The translations under genes were made by a program, and so were the position numbers. A stretch of DNA of 64,000 nt. It comes from Acidobacteriota bacterium (GTDB lineage Bacteria; Acidobacteriota; Terriglobia; Bryobacterales; Bryobacteraceae). The DNA lies in NCBI GenBank assembly GCA_026394015.1, contig JAPKZA010000245.1, forward strand, positions 15,051 to 79,050. The letters run 5' to 3'. This document shows, in pieces, positions 8,950 to 17,961 of this stretch. The notes under the pieces were generated by a model. The model did no database searches and was not told the origin of the DNA. It saw nothing but the letters and a program-made list of their open reading frames with translations. Within the stretch, counting starts at the first letter, position 1; each line of letters begins with the position of its first letter.

Positions 8950-9654
8950 ATGTGGGGTTACTGGCAGCTTTCGCTTCGGTTATTGATGTTCGGCTTTTTG
9001 GTGCCGATGTCGATTGGGATTACGTTGCTGTTGGCGGGCTATTTTCTGACGCGCAACTCGTCCGATCTGGAGGAGCACGGGGACGTGGTCCGGGCGCGGG
9101 TGAGGCAGCAAGATGCTCACAAAGACGGATTGTGGGTTCAGTTCGAGTATTTGGACGAGCAGGGGAAGTTACAGAAGGGCACGGCGATTTTGCGCGGTTC
9201 GACGGCTTCGGCGGTCCAGACCTCAGGCTACATTGAGATTCGGTATGACCGACGGCGCCCGGAGATCTACGACATCGCTACGAATGGGTCGCAAAGCTTC
9301 GACCGTTCCGTGCGGATCGGGGTTTTGGTGGCCGGTATTCTGTTCGTCGCGCTTGCCCTGGTGCTGGTGGCTTTTCGAGCCGTGCGAATCTTTCGCATTT
9401 ACCGCTTGTTGAAGAATGGATTTGTGGTTAACTGCGGGGTGCGGGTTCATGTTCGCGAGGACAAGACGAAGCCCGCGACGCAATTCACCTATGCGTATCA
9501 AGGCCCTAACGGCCGGTGGTACGAGGGGATCTCGCCTGTCCTGCCGCCGAACTATCTGGACCGATTTCCGGTGGGACAGCCGATTCGGGTAGTTTTTGAT
9601 CGGGACACGCCTCGGCGGAGCGAAGTGGACGTTTTCGGCATTCGCCTCCGGTAG
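8950..9654 (+). CDS. DUF3592-like membrane protein
   Basis: A 234-residue protein with two membrane helices (about residues 8-31 and 118-143). Each is followed by a soluble beta-rich domain with the DUF3592 look: V.A.V, then FEYLDEQGK, and later IRYDRRRPEIYDI; then FTYAYQGPNGRWYEG and IRVVFDRDTPRRSEVD. This is a tandem two-domain version. The role of the family is unknown. The start ATG 8950 has AGGA immediately upstream. It converges with the outer-membrane protein gene, 3 bases away. Confidence 0.75.
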   Translation: MWGYWQLSLRLLMFGFLVPMSIGITLLLAGYFLTRNSSDLEEHGDVVRARVRQQDAHKDGLWVQFEYLDEQGKLQKGTAILRGSTASAVQTSGYIEIRYDRRRPEIYDIATNGSQSFDRSVRIGVLVAGILFVALALVLVAFRAVRIFRIYRLLKNGFVVNCGVRVHVREDKTKPATQFTYAYQGPNGRWYEGISPVLPPNYLDRFPVGQPIRVVFDRDTPRRSEVDVFGIRLR

Positions 9655-9657
9655 ACG

Positions 9658-10248
9658 TTACAGCACGAACGAGAAGCCGATCGAATACTCGTTTTGCCGG
9701 AGCCAACCGGAGCGGTTGAAGAGCGGGAAAGGCTTGGGGGTTCCGTACTGGCGCAGATCGAAGCGGATGAGGAAGATGGGACTGACGCGAATTTTTAGCC
9801 CGGCGCCATAGTTGACCCCAAACTTGGTCGTGCCACCGCCCTGGGCGGCGGAGGCACCGGGGGGTACGAAGTTCGAAAAATGGACTCCCCCGGTGACGAA
9901 GGGGCGGATCTTCCGGCCTTCGCGAGTCGCATAGGCGAGGTAGTTGTAGGTCCCTTGGTGAATGGCCATTCCCTGGCGCTGCGCCCCGGCGGAATCGAAG
10001 ACGAGTTGGGTGCGGCTATACCCATAGCCGAATTCGTGGCCGAAGTAGGTGTCAGAATTCGTCGTCACCCGGAAGCCGAGGCGGAAGCCACCGTCAAGGC
10101 TGTAGTCACTAGGAGCGCCAGGCGTATCGGCAATGCTTCCCAGGGCGGCGCGGGAGAGCCGACTCTGGCCACCGTAGACTCCCAGTTCGAGAGGCTGGGC
10201 GGGGGAGAGAAGGCAGGCAAAAGCGGCGAGGGACAACAGTCGGGTCAT
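9658..10248 (-). CDS. Putative outer-membrane beta-barrel protein
   Basis: A 196-residue secreted protein. After a signal peptide (MTRLLSLAAFACLLSPAQPL) the sequence alternates amphipathic strands (GFRLGFRVTT, YFGHEFGYGYSRTQLVF, FGVNYGAGLKIRVS) and ends in EYSIGFSFVL, like a small OmpA/OmpX-type eight-strand barrel. Its start overlaps the stop of the LutC-like gene (ATGA), making it the last gene of the lut-like operon; that link is unusual and unexplained. Confidence 0.68.
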   Translation of the reverse strand: MTRLLSLAAFACLLSPAQPLELGVYGGQSRLSRAALGSIADTPGAPSDYSLDGGFRLGFRVTTNSDTYFGHEFGYGYSRTQLVFDSAGAQRQGMAIHQGTYNYLAYATREGRKIRPFVTGGVHFSNFVPPGASAAQGGGTTKFGVNYGAGLKIRVSPIFLIRFDLRQYGTPKPFPLFNRSGWLRQNEYSIGFSFVL

Positions 10249-10838
10249 TGCCCCACCAGGATAACGTGGAGTTCGTGGCGGCCCGGTCCTGTGATCATGA
10301 CGGTGGCGCTGGAGGAGTCAGCCGGTTGGGGGAGTAGGCCGAAAAATTCGTCCGCATTTTCAAGAAGTCGACTCCGCGGCACAACGACGATGTGTACGGG
10401 GGGCAGCAGGGAGAGCAGGCGAGGCTCCTCCGGAGACGAGCGGAGCACGATCGTTCCGGTTTCGGCGAGGAGGCACCAGGCCGAAGTGATGCCGACGGGA
10501 GTGGAGGCACAGGCGTGGCGGAGGGTTTCGGCGTCCGGAAACACGGCTTGGACTCGGGCGAGGCCAGTGATGCCGCATTCGCCCAGGACGGGGGCCAGGC
10601 TCGCTACGGCGGAGCGACCGTCGATCAACGCGGCGACTAGTTCCCGCGCGTGGGGGAGGGAGGAGGCGAGCGTTACGGGCACGCCGAGGGCGGCGCTGGC
10701 GGCGCGAAACCTTTCGAGGCGATCGGCGGCGGTCCAGTTATGAATCTCGAGCAGGGGCTCCGGCCCGGCAGCGGGCTTTTGAAAAGGCTTCCGCCCAATG
10801 GCCGTGCGGACCGCTTGCAAAATGGCATCACGCGACAC
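10245..10838 (-). CDS. lutC: LUD-domain protein, LutC-like
   Basis: A 197-residue LUD-domain protein. The start is GTG at 10838, overlapping the upstream stop by one base (TAGTG); the longer ATG frame would overlap the upstream gene by about 100 bases. Motifs include TPVGITSAWCLLAETGTIVL and LLPPVHIVVV, matching the LutC/YkgG core. In other bacteria LutABC oxidises L-lactate to pyruvate using Fe-S clusters, with LutC as the third subunit. Here it follows LutB- and LutA-like genes in the usual operon order A-B-C. Confidence 0.82.
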   Translation of the reverse strand: MSRDAILQAVRTAIGRKPFQKPAAGPEPLLEIHNWTAADRLERFRAASAALGVPVTLASSLPHARELVAALIDGRSAVASLAPVLGECGITGLARVQAVFPDAETLRHACASTPVGITSAWCLLAETGTIVLRSSPEEPRLLSLLPPVHIVVVPRSRLLENADEFFGLLPQPADSSSATVMITGPGRHELHVILVGQ

Positions 10839-11908
10839 TAGCGACTCCTCTCGCGCCAAAGCTGGCGGAACGATTTTGCGGGGGGCTGGACGCCCTTCCA
10901 AGCAATAGGCCAAAATGCCCGAGCCATGAGCGCACACATTTCGTAGAGGCGGGGGCGTTTCAGCACAAAGGCCCAGGCCCGGAAGAACGACGGGGTCCAG
11001 CCTTCAGCCTTTCCAAACGCGTCTTGGCGCAGGGCGACCAGGGCGCGGGGAAGATCAATATTTACGGGGCAGGCCTCGCGGCAGGCGCCACATAAAGTGG
11101 TTGCTTGGACGGGGGGGGCCGCGGCGTGGGGCGGGGTGAGCAGTTGCGTCAGGGCACCTGGCTGGCCGACGGGGGTGACCGGACAGCTTTCCAGACACGC
11201 GCCACAACGGATGCATTGCAGTAACTCGCGTTTCTCGGGGTCGGCCAGGATCGCGGAGCGACCGCCGTCCAGGAGAATGAGGTAGAACGCCTCTGGCCCA
11301 TCCAACTCGGCCGCGCGGCGCGGCCCGGAGAGCAGACTGCTATGGCCAGGGTACCGAGCGGACAGCAGGCGCAGAAAAACGGCCAAGTCTCGCGTTCGTG
11401 GGATGATCTTTTCGATTCCCGCTATGACGATGTGGATTTGGGGAGCGGCACCGGCCAAGCTGGCAAAATCGTCGCCTTCGGCGAGGCAGACCGCGCCGGC
11501 GTCCGCGATGACGAAGTTGGCTCCGGTGATCCCGATGCCCGCCGCGAGGAGGCGCTGCAATTCGAAGGAGGCGGCGTCGATTGGCGGTGCGATGCGACCC
11601 GAGATATAAGACGCGACGTCGGAGGAGAGCGCTTCAACCACTCGCCACAACGCTGACGCTTCGTTCCGCACCTCCGTCGCGCGGGATCCCACGAGAGAGG
11701 CCACACCCCGCTCCTGGGCGAGGAGTTGGATGAACGAGACGATCTCGTCGATATTCTGCGCAAACACGACTTGCCCGCCATGAGCGGTGACCTGCTTTTC
11801 GGTCTCGACGAGGTAATGGTCGAGATTGGCGAGGACATGCTTCCTGATCGCCGCGGCGCGGGCCCGCAACTCCGGCAAATCGGCCCTACGCTGTGTCGTC
11901 TGGTTCAT
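10838..11908 (-). CDS. lutB: LUD/4Fe-4S protein, LutB-like (short form)
   Basis: A 356-residue Fe-S protein. It has an N-terminal LUD region (ITGANFVIADAGAVCLAEG), DGPEAFYLILLDGGRS, one full ferredoxin motif C-x2-C-x2-C-x3-C-P (CIRCGACLESCP) and a second Cys cluster LCGACREACPVNIDLP, as in LutB. LutB proteins are usually about 470 residues. This one lacks roughly 100 residues, mainly within the central LUD region and the C-terminal tail. Its start overlaps the LutA-like stop by 4 bases, so lutA, lutB and lutC are all coupled. Confidence 0.82.
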   Translation of the reverse strand: MNQTTQRRADLPELRARAAAIRKHVLANLDHYLVETEKQVTAHGGQVVFAQNIDEIVSFIQLLAQERGVASLVGSRATEVRNEASALWRVVEALSSDVASYISGRIAPPIDAASFELQRLLAAGIGITGANFVIADAGAVCLAEGDDFASLAGAAPQIHIVIAGIEKIIPRTRDLAVFLRLLSARYPGHSSLLSGPRRAAELDGPEAFYLILLDGGRSAILADPEKRELLQCIRCGACLESCPVTPVGQPGALTQLLTPPHAAAPPVQATTLCGACREACPVNIDLPRALVALRQDAFGKAEGWTPSFFRAWAFVLKRPRLYEMCALMARAFWPIAWKGVQPPAKSFRQLWRERSR

Positions 11909-12618
11909 CGGCTAGCGAGTACCTCGGCTAGGTGAAGAGCCTGGACGGGGTGATTCCCGGCTTCGAGGGCTCGGCGCAACTGGAGCAGACACGCGACGTC
12001 GAGGCCGACGACATGGGTGGCTTTGGAGGCGAGAATTCGCTCCACTTGTTTCAGGGTCATGGCATCGGCTGCGGCAGGAAAATTCCACCGGAAGTTGCCG
12101 CCGAAGCCGCAGCATTCGGCTGGCCCGTTCATTTCGACGTATTCCAAGTCTTGCACCCGTTGGAGCAGATCACGAGCCCCGGAGTGGGTGGGGGCGGGGC
12201 AGGTATCAAAGTAGGTGACGCGGTGGGGGAAGCGAGCGCCGAACGAATCGACTTTCGCGACTTCGAGGAGAAAGCGAGAGAACTCCCAAACGCGGGTCGA
12301 CACAGCTTGGGCGTCGCCGCGGGCCGATGGATCATCGGGAAACAAGCGGGGGAGATCACGGCTGAGCATGTCCGCACAGCGAGTGGAAGGGATGACGATG
12401 TAGTCGGCATCGGCAAAGGTTTTCAGGAAGTGGGAGCCAACCTCACGAGCCTGCGCGGCGCAGCCGGCCTGGTGGGCGGGGAGGCCGCAGCAGGTTTGAG
12501 CTTCGCGGAATTCGACGTCGAAGCCGGCGCGTTCGAGAACGTCGGCCATCGCCATACCCGCCTGCGGGAGGAGTTGATCCACCATGCACGTAACAAATAG
12601 AGAGACCCGTTTGGCCAT
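11905..12618 (-). CDS. lutA: Fe-S oxidoreductase, LutA-like (two CCG motifs)
   Basis: A 237-residue protein of the CCG-domain family (LutA/YkgE, GlpC-type). It has FVTCMVDQLLPQAG, a first CCG motif TCCGLPAHQAG and a second CCG motif ECCGFGGNF. Each CCG repeat with an upstream Cys (PSTRC and FDTC) binds an Fe-S cluster, serving lactate oxidation. The start is ATG 12618; earlier in-frame ATGs add an implausible leader. A TACACT hexamer ends 7 bases before the ATG and there is no Shine-Dalgarno, so the operon may begin with a leaderless message. Confidence 0.82.
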   Translation of the reverse strand: MAKRVSLFVTCMVDQLLPQAGMAMADVLERAGFDVEFREAQTCCGLPAHQAGCAAQAREVGSHFLKTFADADYIVIPSTRCADMLSRDLPRLFPDDPSARGDAQAVSTRVWEFSRFLLEVAKVDSFGARFPHRVTYFDTCPAPTHSGARDLLQRVQDLEYVEMNGPAECCGFGGNFRWNFPAAADAMTLKQVERILASKATHVVGLDVACLLQLRRALEAGNHPVQALHLAEVLASR

Positions 12619-12625
12619 CGCTGCC

Positions 12626-12641
12626 AGTGTATCAGTACAAT
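12626..12641. promoter_or_regulatory. Back-to-back -10 elements between lutA-like and Cys-rich genes
   Basis: On the minus strand TACACT (12631-12626) ends 7 bases before the lutA-like ATG at 12618. On the plus strand TACAAT (12636-12641) ends 6 bases before the GTG at 12648. Both genes lack a Shine-Dalgarno sequence, so both divergent transcripts may be leaderless. Confidence 0.5.
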
Positions 12642-12647
12642 GAAAGC

Positions 12648-13040
12648 GTGAAGCGACGTAGCGTGCTAACCGGATTTGTAACGACCCTGGGGGCTTGGGC
12701 CCGGGAGGCGGAAAAGACTCTGCGCGGAAAGCTTTTGAAAGGCGACTTGCTCGAAACCTCATCCGGACCCGTCAAGCTGACCGGGGACGAACCGACGCTG
12801 GGCGTGATCCGCGATCCGCGCGTGATCGGCCTGGAGTTGGAAGTGGTCGGCGAGGCGCGGGGAGCCGGGGCGCTCGAAATTGGCCCGATCCACAAAAGGG
12901 CGCTCTACGCCATCAAGAGCGGCCAGAGGCTCTTCGTGACATACTGGTGCGACATTTGCTCGATCCGGACGTATACCCCGGGGCAGTGCTGGTGCTGCCA
13001 AGAACAGACAGAACTCGATCTTCGCGAACGGTACGACTAA
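12648..13040 (+). CDS. Small Cys-rich exported protein
   Basis: A 130-residue protein starting MKRRSVLTGFVTTLGAWA, a twin-arginine-like or Sec signal. The C-terminal quarter holds five cysteines in CDIC and QCWCCQE, with a spacing that suggests a metal or Fe-S site; the middle is beta-rich. I prefer GTG 12648 to ATG 12627 because a -10-like TACAAT ends 6 bases before it and because it gives the clean KRR signal. The function is unknown. It faces the lut-like operon and is followed after 1 base by the epimerase gene. Confidence 0.65.
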   Translation: MKRRSVLTGFVTTLGAWAREAEKTLRGKLLKGDLLETSSGPVKLTGDEPTLGVIRDPRVIGLELEVVGEARGAGALEIGPIHKRALYAIKSGQRLFVTYWCDICSIRTYTPGQCWCCQEQTELDLRERYD

Positions 13041-13041
13041 C

Positions 13042-14064
13042 TTGCGCTTACTCCTTCTCGCTATCCTCATGACCTCAGAACTCTCGGCCGCCCGCTATGA
13101 AGCCAAATCCGCTATTGATGACGGGATTGGCATCTACACCCTCCGCGACTCGACGGCGGACGTGGTCGTCCGCATCGCCCCCACGCTCGGCGCCAACGCC
13201 TACAGCATGAAGGTGAAGGGCCAGGAGATTCTCTTCTCGCCCTACGAAAAGCTCAGCCAGCTCAAGGCCAAGCCCACCCTCCTCGGCACCCCGTTTCTGG
13301 CCCCGCCCTGGGCCAACCGACTGGACCATGAAGGCTTCTATGCCAACGGCAAGCACTATGCCCTGGATCCGGCGGTGGGCAACTACCGCTTTGATGGGAG
13401 CAAACAACCGATTCACGGGTTGCTTAACTACGCTGCGGAGTGGAAAATGATCGGGATTTACGATGGGCCCGACCAAGCGTGGTATACCTTTCGACTGGAG
13501 TTTTTCCGCATCCCTGCCTACATGGCCCAGTGGCCCTTCGCGCACACGATCGACATCACCTATCGGCTGAAGGACGGTAATCTCGAGGTCCAGACCGAGA
13601 TCACCAACTTGGCGTTTGAACCGATGCCGCTGGTGATTGGTTATCATCCGTACTACCAACTGACCGACGCGCCGCGGGACGAATGGAAGGTGACCCTGCC
13701 CGCGCGAGAGCATGTCAAGCTGAACGACAAGCTGACCCCGACGGGCGAGCGCGAGGCGAATCCTTATGTTTCGCCGGTGACTCTGCGGGGTAAGCAACTG
13801 GACGATGTCTTTACGGGGCTAGCGGCGCATGCGACTTTTTCCGTGGAAGGCAAGCGGCAGAAGGTGGAGGTTGTCTATGGTCCGAAGTATCCGGTGGCCG
13901 TAGTCTACGCGCCGCCGGGGCGCAATTTCATCTGCTTTGAACCGATGACGGGAATTACAAACGGTGCCAACCTCGCGCAGGCGGGGAAGTATCCAGAGTT
14001 GCAGTCCGTTCCGGCGGGCGGAGTTTGGAAAGAGAGCTTTTGGGTTAAGCCGAGCGGTTTTTAG
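13042..14064 (+). CDS. Aldose 1-epimerase family protein
   Basis: A 340-residue galactose-mutarotase-like beta-sandwich protein with a signal peptide (MRLLLLAILMTSELSA), so probably periplasmic. Family motifs are present: IHGLLNYAAEW (first catalytic His region), VIGYHPYYQL (second His) and FICFEPMTGITNG (catalytic Glu). It should interconvert alpha and beta anomers of an aldose, or bind a modified sugar. The start is TTG at 13042, one base after the previous stop, suggesting coupling. The last 20 bases overlap the antisense small membrane protein gene. Confidence 0.85.
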   Translation: MRLLLLAILMTSELSAARYEAKSAIDDGIGIYTLRDSTADVVVRIAPTLGANAYSMKVKGQEILFSPYEKLSQLKAKPTLLGTPFLAPPWANRLDHEGFYANGKHYALDPAVGNYRFDGSKQPIHGLLNYAAEWKMIGIYDGPDQAWYTFRLEFFRIPAYMAQWPFAHTIDITYRLKDGNLEVQTEITNLAFEPMPLVIGYHPYYQLTDAPRDEWKVTLPAREHVKLNDKLTPTGEREANPYVSPVTLRGKQLDDVFTGLAAHATFSVEGKRQKVEVVYGPKYPVAVVYAPPGRNFICFEPMTGITNGANLAQAGKYPELQSVPAGGVWKESFWVKPSGF

Positions 14065-14275
14065 AACGCATCACGATGCCGATGACGATGAGGACCATCG
14101 CGGCCGGGATCATCGCGAACACCCAGACAAGCAGCGGCCCGGCGGTTGCCCGCTGGCCCGCATCGGCAGCGGCTTTGGCAGCCTGCACAAGGCCGACGAC
14201 CCAGGACGCGACATAGGTCAGTACAGCGAGTCCTACGGCGATCAAACTGTTGGCGATGATTCGTTTAGCGTTCAT
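14045..14275 (-). CDS. Small two-helix membrane protein
   Basis: A 76-residue protein with two hydrophobic segments (about residues 10-30 and 47-68) separated by an Ala/Lys-rich loop, and a basic C-terminus (MRSKNRSA). The family is not recognised. It lies downstream of the skp/bamA terminator and is convergent with the epimerase gene, overlapping its end by 20 bases. It probably has its own promoter. Confidence 0.55.
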   Translation of the reverse strand: MNAKRIIANSLIAVGLAVLTYVASWVVGLVQAAKAAADAGQRATAGPLLVWVFAMIPAAMVLIVIGIVMRSKNRSA

Positions 14276-14337
14276 TGATCCATGCCTTTACGGCACCCTT
14301 GTGAAGTTTCTCCCCCGTCGGACGTGGCGAGCGGAGA

Positions 14338-14373
14338 CAAAAAGGGGAGAGATCCGTAAAGACCTCTCCCCTT
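14338..14373 (-). terminator. Rho-independent terminator after skp
   Basis: A 10-bp stem (AAGGGGAGAG pairing with CTCTCCCCTT, 12-base loop) is followed on the minus strand by TTTTTGTC. It lies 50 bases beyond the skp stop and should end the bamA-skp transcript. Confidence 0.75.
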
Positions 14374-14424
14374 CCTGATCAAACAGTTGGCGGCCAGCCC
14401 AAGGAGTCCGGCCGCACGTTAGAT

Positions 14425-15030
14425 TTACTTCGCGCCGGGGGTAGCCTTCTTGGCCGGCGGAGCGGCGGCCGGGGCGGCCGAGGGAGCAGGAGGCTTGGCG
14501 GCAGACGGAGCGTTGCGGTCGTAGAGGGCTACGATTTCGCGAGTGATGTCGATCGCAGTCGCCGCATAGAGCACGGGGCTCTGTTGCGAACTCACGTCGA
14601 TGACGATCGCGTAGCCGTTGTCGGTGGCGTATTTATCAATGACGGCCATGATCTTGCCGCCGAGTTCGCCGAGCACTTTCTGCTGTTCCTGGTCGACTTC
14701 GGCCTGGAAATCCTCAGCGTCGCGTTGCAACGACTTCTGCTTGACGTCGATGTCACGCATCAACTTGTTCTTTACGTCTTCGCTCGCGGTGTTGGAGGAA
14801 GCGCGCAATTGATTCTGCATGGCCCCGATATCGGCCTGCTTCTTTTCCACTTCCTTCCGCCTCGGCATAAACCGCTCTTCGAGCGATTTGGCGGCCACTT
14901 GGCCGTCCTTGGTACCGATGATGGCGTTCTGGATATGGATGATGCCGACCTTAGTGGGGGCGACTTGGGCGAAAAGGCTGATGCTCGTGCCGATAAGAAC
15001 GGCGGGCAGCCACATGATCTGGCGATTCAC
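14425..15030 (-). CDS. skp: Skp/OmpH family periplasmic chaperone
   Basis: A 201-residue protein with a signal peptide, the Skp start IGIIHIQNAI-type strand (KVGIIHIQNAIIGT), a long charged coiled-coil middle (about residues 60-125) and an Ala/Pro-rich tail. Skp trimers hold unfolded outer-membrane proteins in the periplasm and hand them to the Bam complex, which fits its place directly after bamA. I start at GTG 15030, which has GAGGAG upstream; the in-frame TTG at 15048 overlaps that ribosome binding site. The Ala/Pro tail of about 30 residues is longer than in classical Skp. Confidence 0.85.
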   Translation of the reverse strand: MNRQIMWLPAVLIGTSISLFAQVAPTKVGIIHIQNAIIGTKDGQVAAKSLEERFMPRRKEVEKKQADIGAMQNQLRASSNTASEDVKNKLMRDIDVKQKSLQRDAEDFQAEVDQEQQKVLGELGGKIMAVIDKYATDNGYAIVIDVSSQQSPVLYAATAIDITREIVALYDRNAPSAAKPPAPSAAPAAAPPAKKATPGAK

Positions 15031-15066
15031 GGTGGGGAGACTCCTCAAAATGCTTGGTTAATTGTA

Positions 15067-17961
15067 CTAGAAGGTTCGGCTGATGGTGAACCGGAAAATT
15101 TTGCGGCGTTCGAAGAACGGGGTCGCCCGTCCCCATTGCGCGACCGAGTTGATAAACGTCTGCTGGTTGGGGAACTGCGAGCGGTCCAGCACGACGGGCG
15201 GTTGCAAATAAGTCTGAACGATCGAAGGGTTGTAAGCCCAGTAGAAGCGGAAAGGAGCGTTGACCACCGGCATCATGATCTGTAATTCCAGACCGGTCGA
15301 CATCCGCATTTTCTCCGTTTGCGTATTGACGGGGATACGCCGTTCGAAGCCAGCCTGGGGGAACAGACTGTTCAACTCTTCGACGCGTCGGGGATTCAGC
15401 CGAAGCTGTTCTTTTAGTGTGATCCGGTTTACACCGGCGTCAAAGAATGCCGCCAAAACCACTGGGCCAAAAATGGGAATCCGATATTCGAAGTTGCCGA
15501 GAAGCTGGGTGTCTCCACCGGTGGTCGTCAACTGGTAAACCGGAATTTGCTGGGTTACGGGGGAGAACGTCTCGACGCCATTTTGCAGGATTTTCTGCTG
15601 ACGGGCCGAACCATCATCATTGAGGACATTCACGCTGGCCTGGCTCGGAAGGAACGAGATCGGCGAGATGCCCCAGATGTCGAATCCGCGGATGTCATTT
15701 TCACCACCCATGAAGATGCGGTTAAAGGGCGGAGCGACTTTGCCACCGTAGCCTGAGATCAGGCGACCGAGACCACGCATACCGATCACATGGCCTTTTT
15801 TGAAGCCAGAGCGGAAGTAGGTGGAGCTGATCGTCGGCTCGATCATGTTCACGTTGCCACCCAGGATGCTGCCGGCGAACGTGGTGGAGATGAAGAGGCT
15901 GCGGCCACGGGTGGGGGTGATCGGGTGATCAACCGTGTTGTAGCTATAGGACGGGACGACTTTGCTCGTCCGAATCCCATCGAGTTGGTTTGGACCGTCG
16001 GTCCGCTGGAACGAGAGGAAGTTGAAGTAGTTGCTCGATGCATCAGACAGGGTTTTGACGGTCGAGATGTCATAGCCGTAGGTCATGCTGACGCGAGCAA
16101 AGGACCGCTTCAATTGCGTCGAGGCGAAGGCGGTAAAGCCCAGGCCGTTGGTGACGTAGTTCAGCAGATTCTGGCTTCCGAGAGCATTGAAGTAAGGCAA
16201 TAGGTTGCGACCAGAAAGGAGCGAAACTTCGCGGCCTTGATCATAGTTGAACCGCTGCATGTACACCGTGGCACCGGCCTGAATCGGCTTATCAAACAGG
16301 TAAGGCTCCGTAAACGAGAGCGTGACGTCCCGGATACGATCTCCTAACTGACTACTCAGACCCAGGGTTTCGCCGAGACCGAGGAAGTTGTTGGTCGAGT
16401 AACCGAAGGACACAAACGAGCCCGAGATACCGGATACGCCGCCCGACAATTGGACCGAGTTCTTGCCCCGCTCTTTCACCTTAAGCGTGATATCGACGGT
16501 GTTGGTTCGGGTATCGCGTTTGATTTCGGCGGCTTCGGCTTCTTTCAAGGCTTCGAAATAGCCGAGTTGGTTCAGCCGGAGCAGCGACAGTTCCCACAAC
16601 CGGGTAGAGTACTGATCCCCTTCGTCAATCATGAGTTCGCGCCGAATCACCTTGTCGCGCGTGGTGACGTTGCCAGAGAAATCGATACGACGGACGAAGA
16701 ACTGTTTCCCTTCATCCACATTGATGGTCAGATCGATCTTATTCGTTCCCAACTGGGGCTGAATATCGGGTTCCGGCACCATATCGATGTAGCCGAACTC
16801 GCCATACAACTTGCGAATCTGCTCCATACCCTTGCGCAGCTTGGCGATCGAGAAGACGTCGCCCTCTTTCATGCCGAACACCTGCGGCAGGATCGCTTCA
16901 GGCGTCCGAAACAACTTCATGCCGACCGCGTTGAGTTTATTCAGATTGTATCGGCGCGACTCTTCGACAGGAATCGTGACTTGAGCCCGTTTACCCGGCT
17001 TGTTCGGGTAGAGGAACGGGATCCGAAAGCCGGAGCCGCCGACGTCGATAATCTTAACGGTATGCTCCCCCGTCCTCGTCGTGAAATATCCCTTTTCCTG
17101 GTAGGCGTTCACGATCATTTGCTTGTCTTGTTCGAGCTTGGTCGAATCGAAAGTTTTCGCAAATAGGTTTTCAAACAGGATGGATTTAGGGATACCAATC
17201 GGGCGCAGACTCCGCATGGCACGCCGAACGTCGCGATCAGAGAAAACTTTATTCCCTTCAATATTGATGTCGCCGACTTTGACCTTCGGGCCCTCATTCA
17301 CCTTGAAAACCACTTCCATGGAGGAGGGCGGAATCTGACGCAGATCCGGCTCGACGGTCGCATATTGGCGACCGCGTTCAGCCAAGTACTCTTTCAGCAC
17401 CACGGCCGCGCGTTGGACTTTGTTCGGATCGTATTGAGACTCGACCGTGAGGCCGACGCGGCGCTCTTTAAAACGGTCCAGGATTTCTGAAACAGTTAGG
17501 GACTTGGCACCCTCGTACTTAATAGAACGGACGATGCGACGTTCGACCACCACGAATCGGATGATGTATCCAGTGCGGCCAGCCTCACGTTCGAGAACGA
17601 TGTCATCGAAGCGCCCGGTATTCCACAACGACATAAAGTCGCGGTGGAGGGAATCTTCGTCGACCTTATCGCCCTTTTTCGAGAAGATCATCGCTCGTAG
17701 GGTTTCCTGCGGGACCCGTCGGGCTCCGCGGAACTCAATCTGTTCGATGACGTTATCCACCTCACCAGCAGCCGGAAGTGGGGTTTGCAGACCTGGTTTT
17801 GCAGGTTGCGGTTTCGGGGCCTCGGTGGGCGCCGTGGGGACGGTCTCAAAGGGGTTTGCCGGCTTTGGGGCCGGAGGCTGCGGAGGCTGTTGGCTGAGCA
17901 GCGGAGCTGATCCCAATAAGAACGCAAAGATTGACAGGCGTACAAGCCCGGAATAAATCAT
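15067..17961 (-). CDS. bamA: BamA outer-membrane protein assembly factor
   Basis: About 964 residues from the ATG at 17961, which begins a signal sequence (MIYSGLVRLSIFAFLLGSAP) and has GGAAAGGAT 11 bases upstream. A Pro-rich linker (about 25-80) precedes five POTRA-like repeats (for example IEQIEFRGARRVP and IRRIDFSGN-type strands) and a 16-strand barrel with the family motif ENDIRGFD and a C-terminal aromatic strand ending in F. BamA inserts barrel proteins into the outer membrane. At about 160 residues longer than E. coli BamA, the extra length is mainly the Pro-rich N-terminus and loops. It is followed by skp. Confidence 0.93.
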   Translation of the reverse strand: MIYSGLVRLSIFAFLLGSAPLLSQQPPQPPAPKPANPFETVPTAPTEAPKPQPAKPGLQTPLPAAGEVDNVIEQIEFRGARRVPQETLRAMIFSKKGDKVDEDSLHRDFMSLWNTGRFDDIVLEREAGRTGYIIRFVVVERRIVRSIKYEGAKSLTVSEILDRFKERRVGLTVESQYDPNKVQRAAVVLKEYLAERGRQYATVEPDLRQIPPSSMEVVFKVNEGPKVKVGDINIEGNKVFSDRDVRRAMRSLRPIGIPKSILFENLFAKTFDSTKLEQDKQMIVNAYQEKGYFTTRTGEHTVKIIDVGGSGFRIPFLYPNKPGKRAQVTIPVEESRRYNLNKLNAVGMKLFRTPEAILPQVFGMKEGDVFSIAKLRKGMEQIRKLYGEFGYIDMVPEPDIQPQLGTNKIDLTINVDEGKQFFVRRIDFSGNVTTRDKVIRRELMIDEGDQYSTRLWELSLLRLNQLGYFEALKEAEAAEIKRDTRTNTVDITLKVKERGKNSVQLSGGVSGISGSFVSFGYSTNNFLGLGETLGLSSQLGDRIRDVTLSFTEPYLFDKPIQAGATVYMQRFNYDQGREVSLLSGRNLLPYFNALGSQNLLNYVTNGLGFTAFASTQLKRSFARVSMTYGYDISTVKTLSDASSNYFNFLSFQRTDGPNQLDGIRTSKVVPSYSYNTVDHPITPTRGRSLFISTTFAGSILGGNVNMIEPTISSTYFRSGFKKGHVIGMRGLGRLISGYGGKVAPPFNRIFMGGENDIRGFDIWGISPISFLPSQASVNVLNDDGSARQQKILQNGVETFSPVTQQIPVYQLTTTGGDTQLLGNFEYRIPIFGPVVLAAFFDAGVNRITLKEQLRLNPRRVEELNSLFPQAGFERRIPVNTQTEKMRMSTGLELQIMMPVVNAPFRFYWAYNPSIVQTYLQPPVVLDRSQFPNQQTFINSVAQWGRATPFFERRKIFRFTISRTF

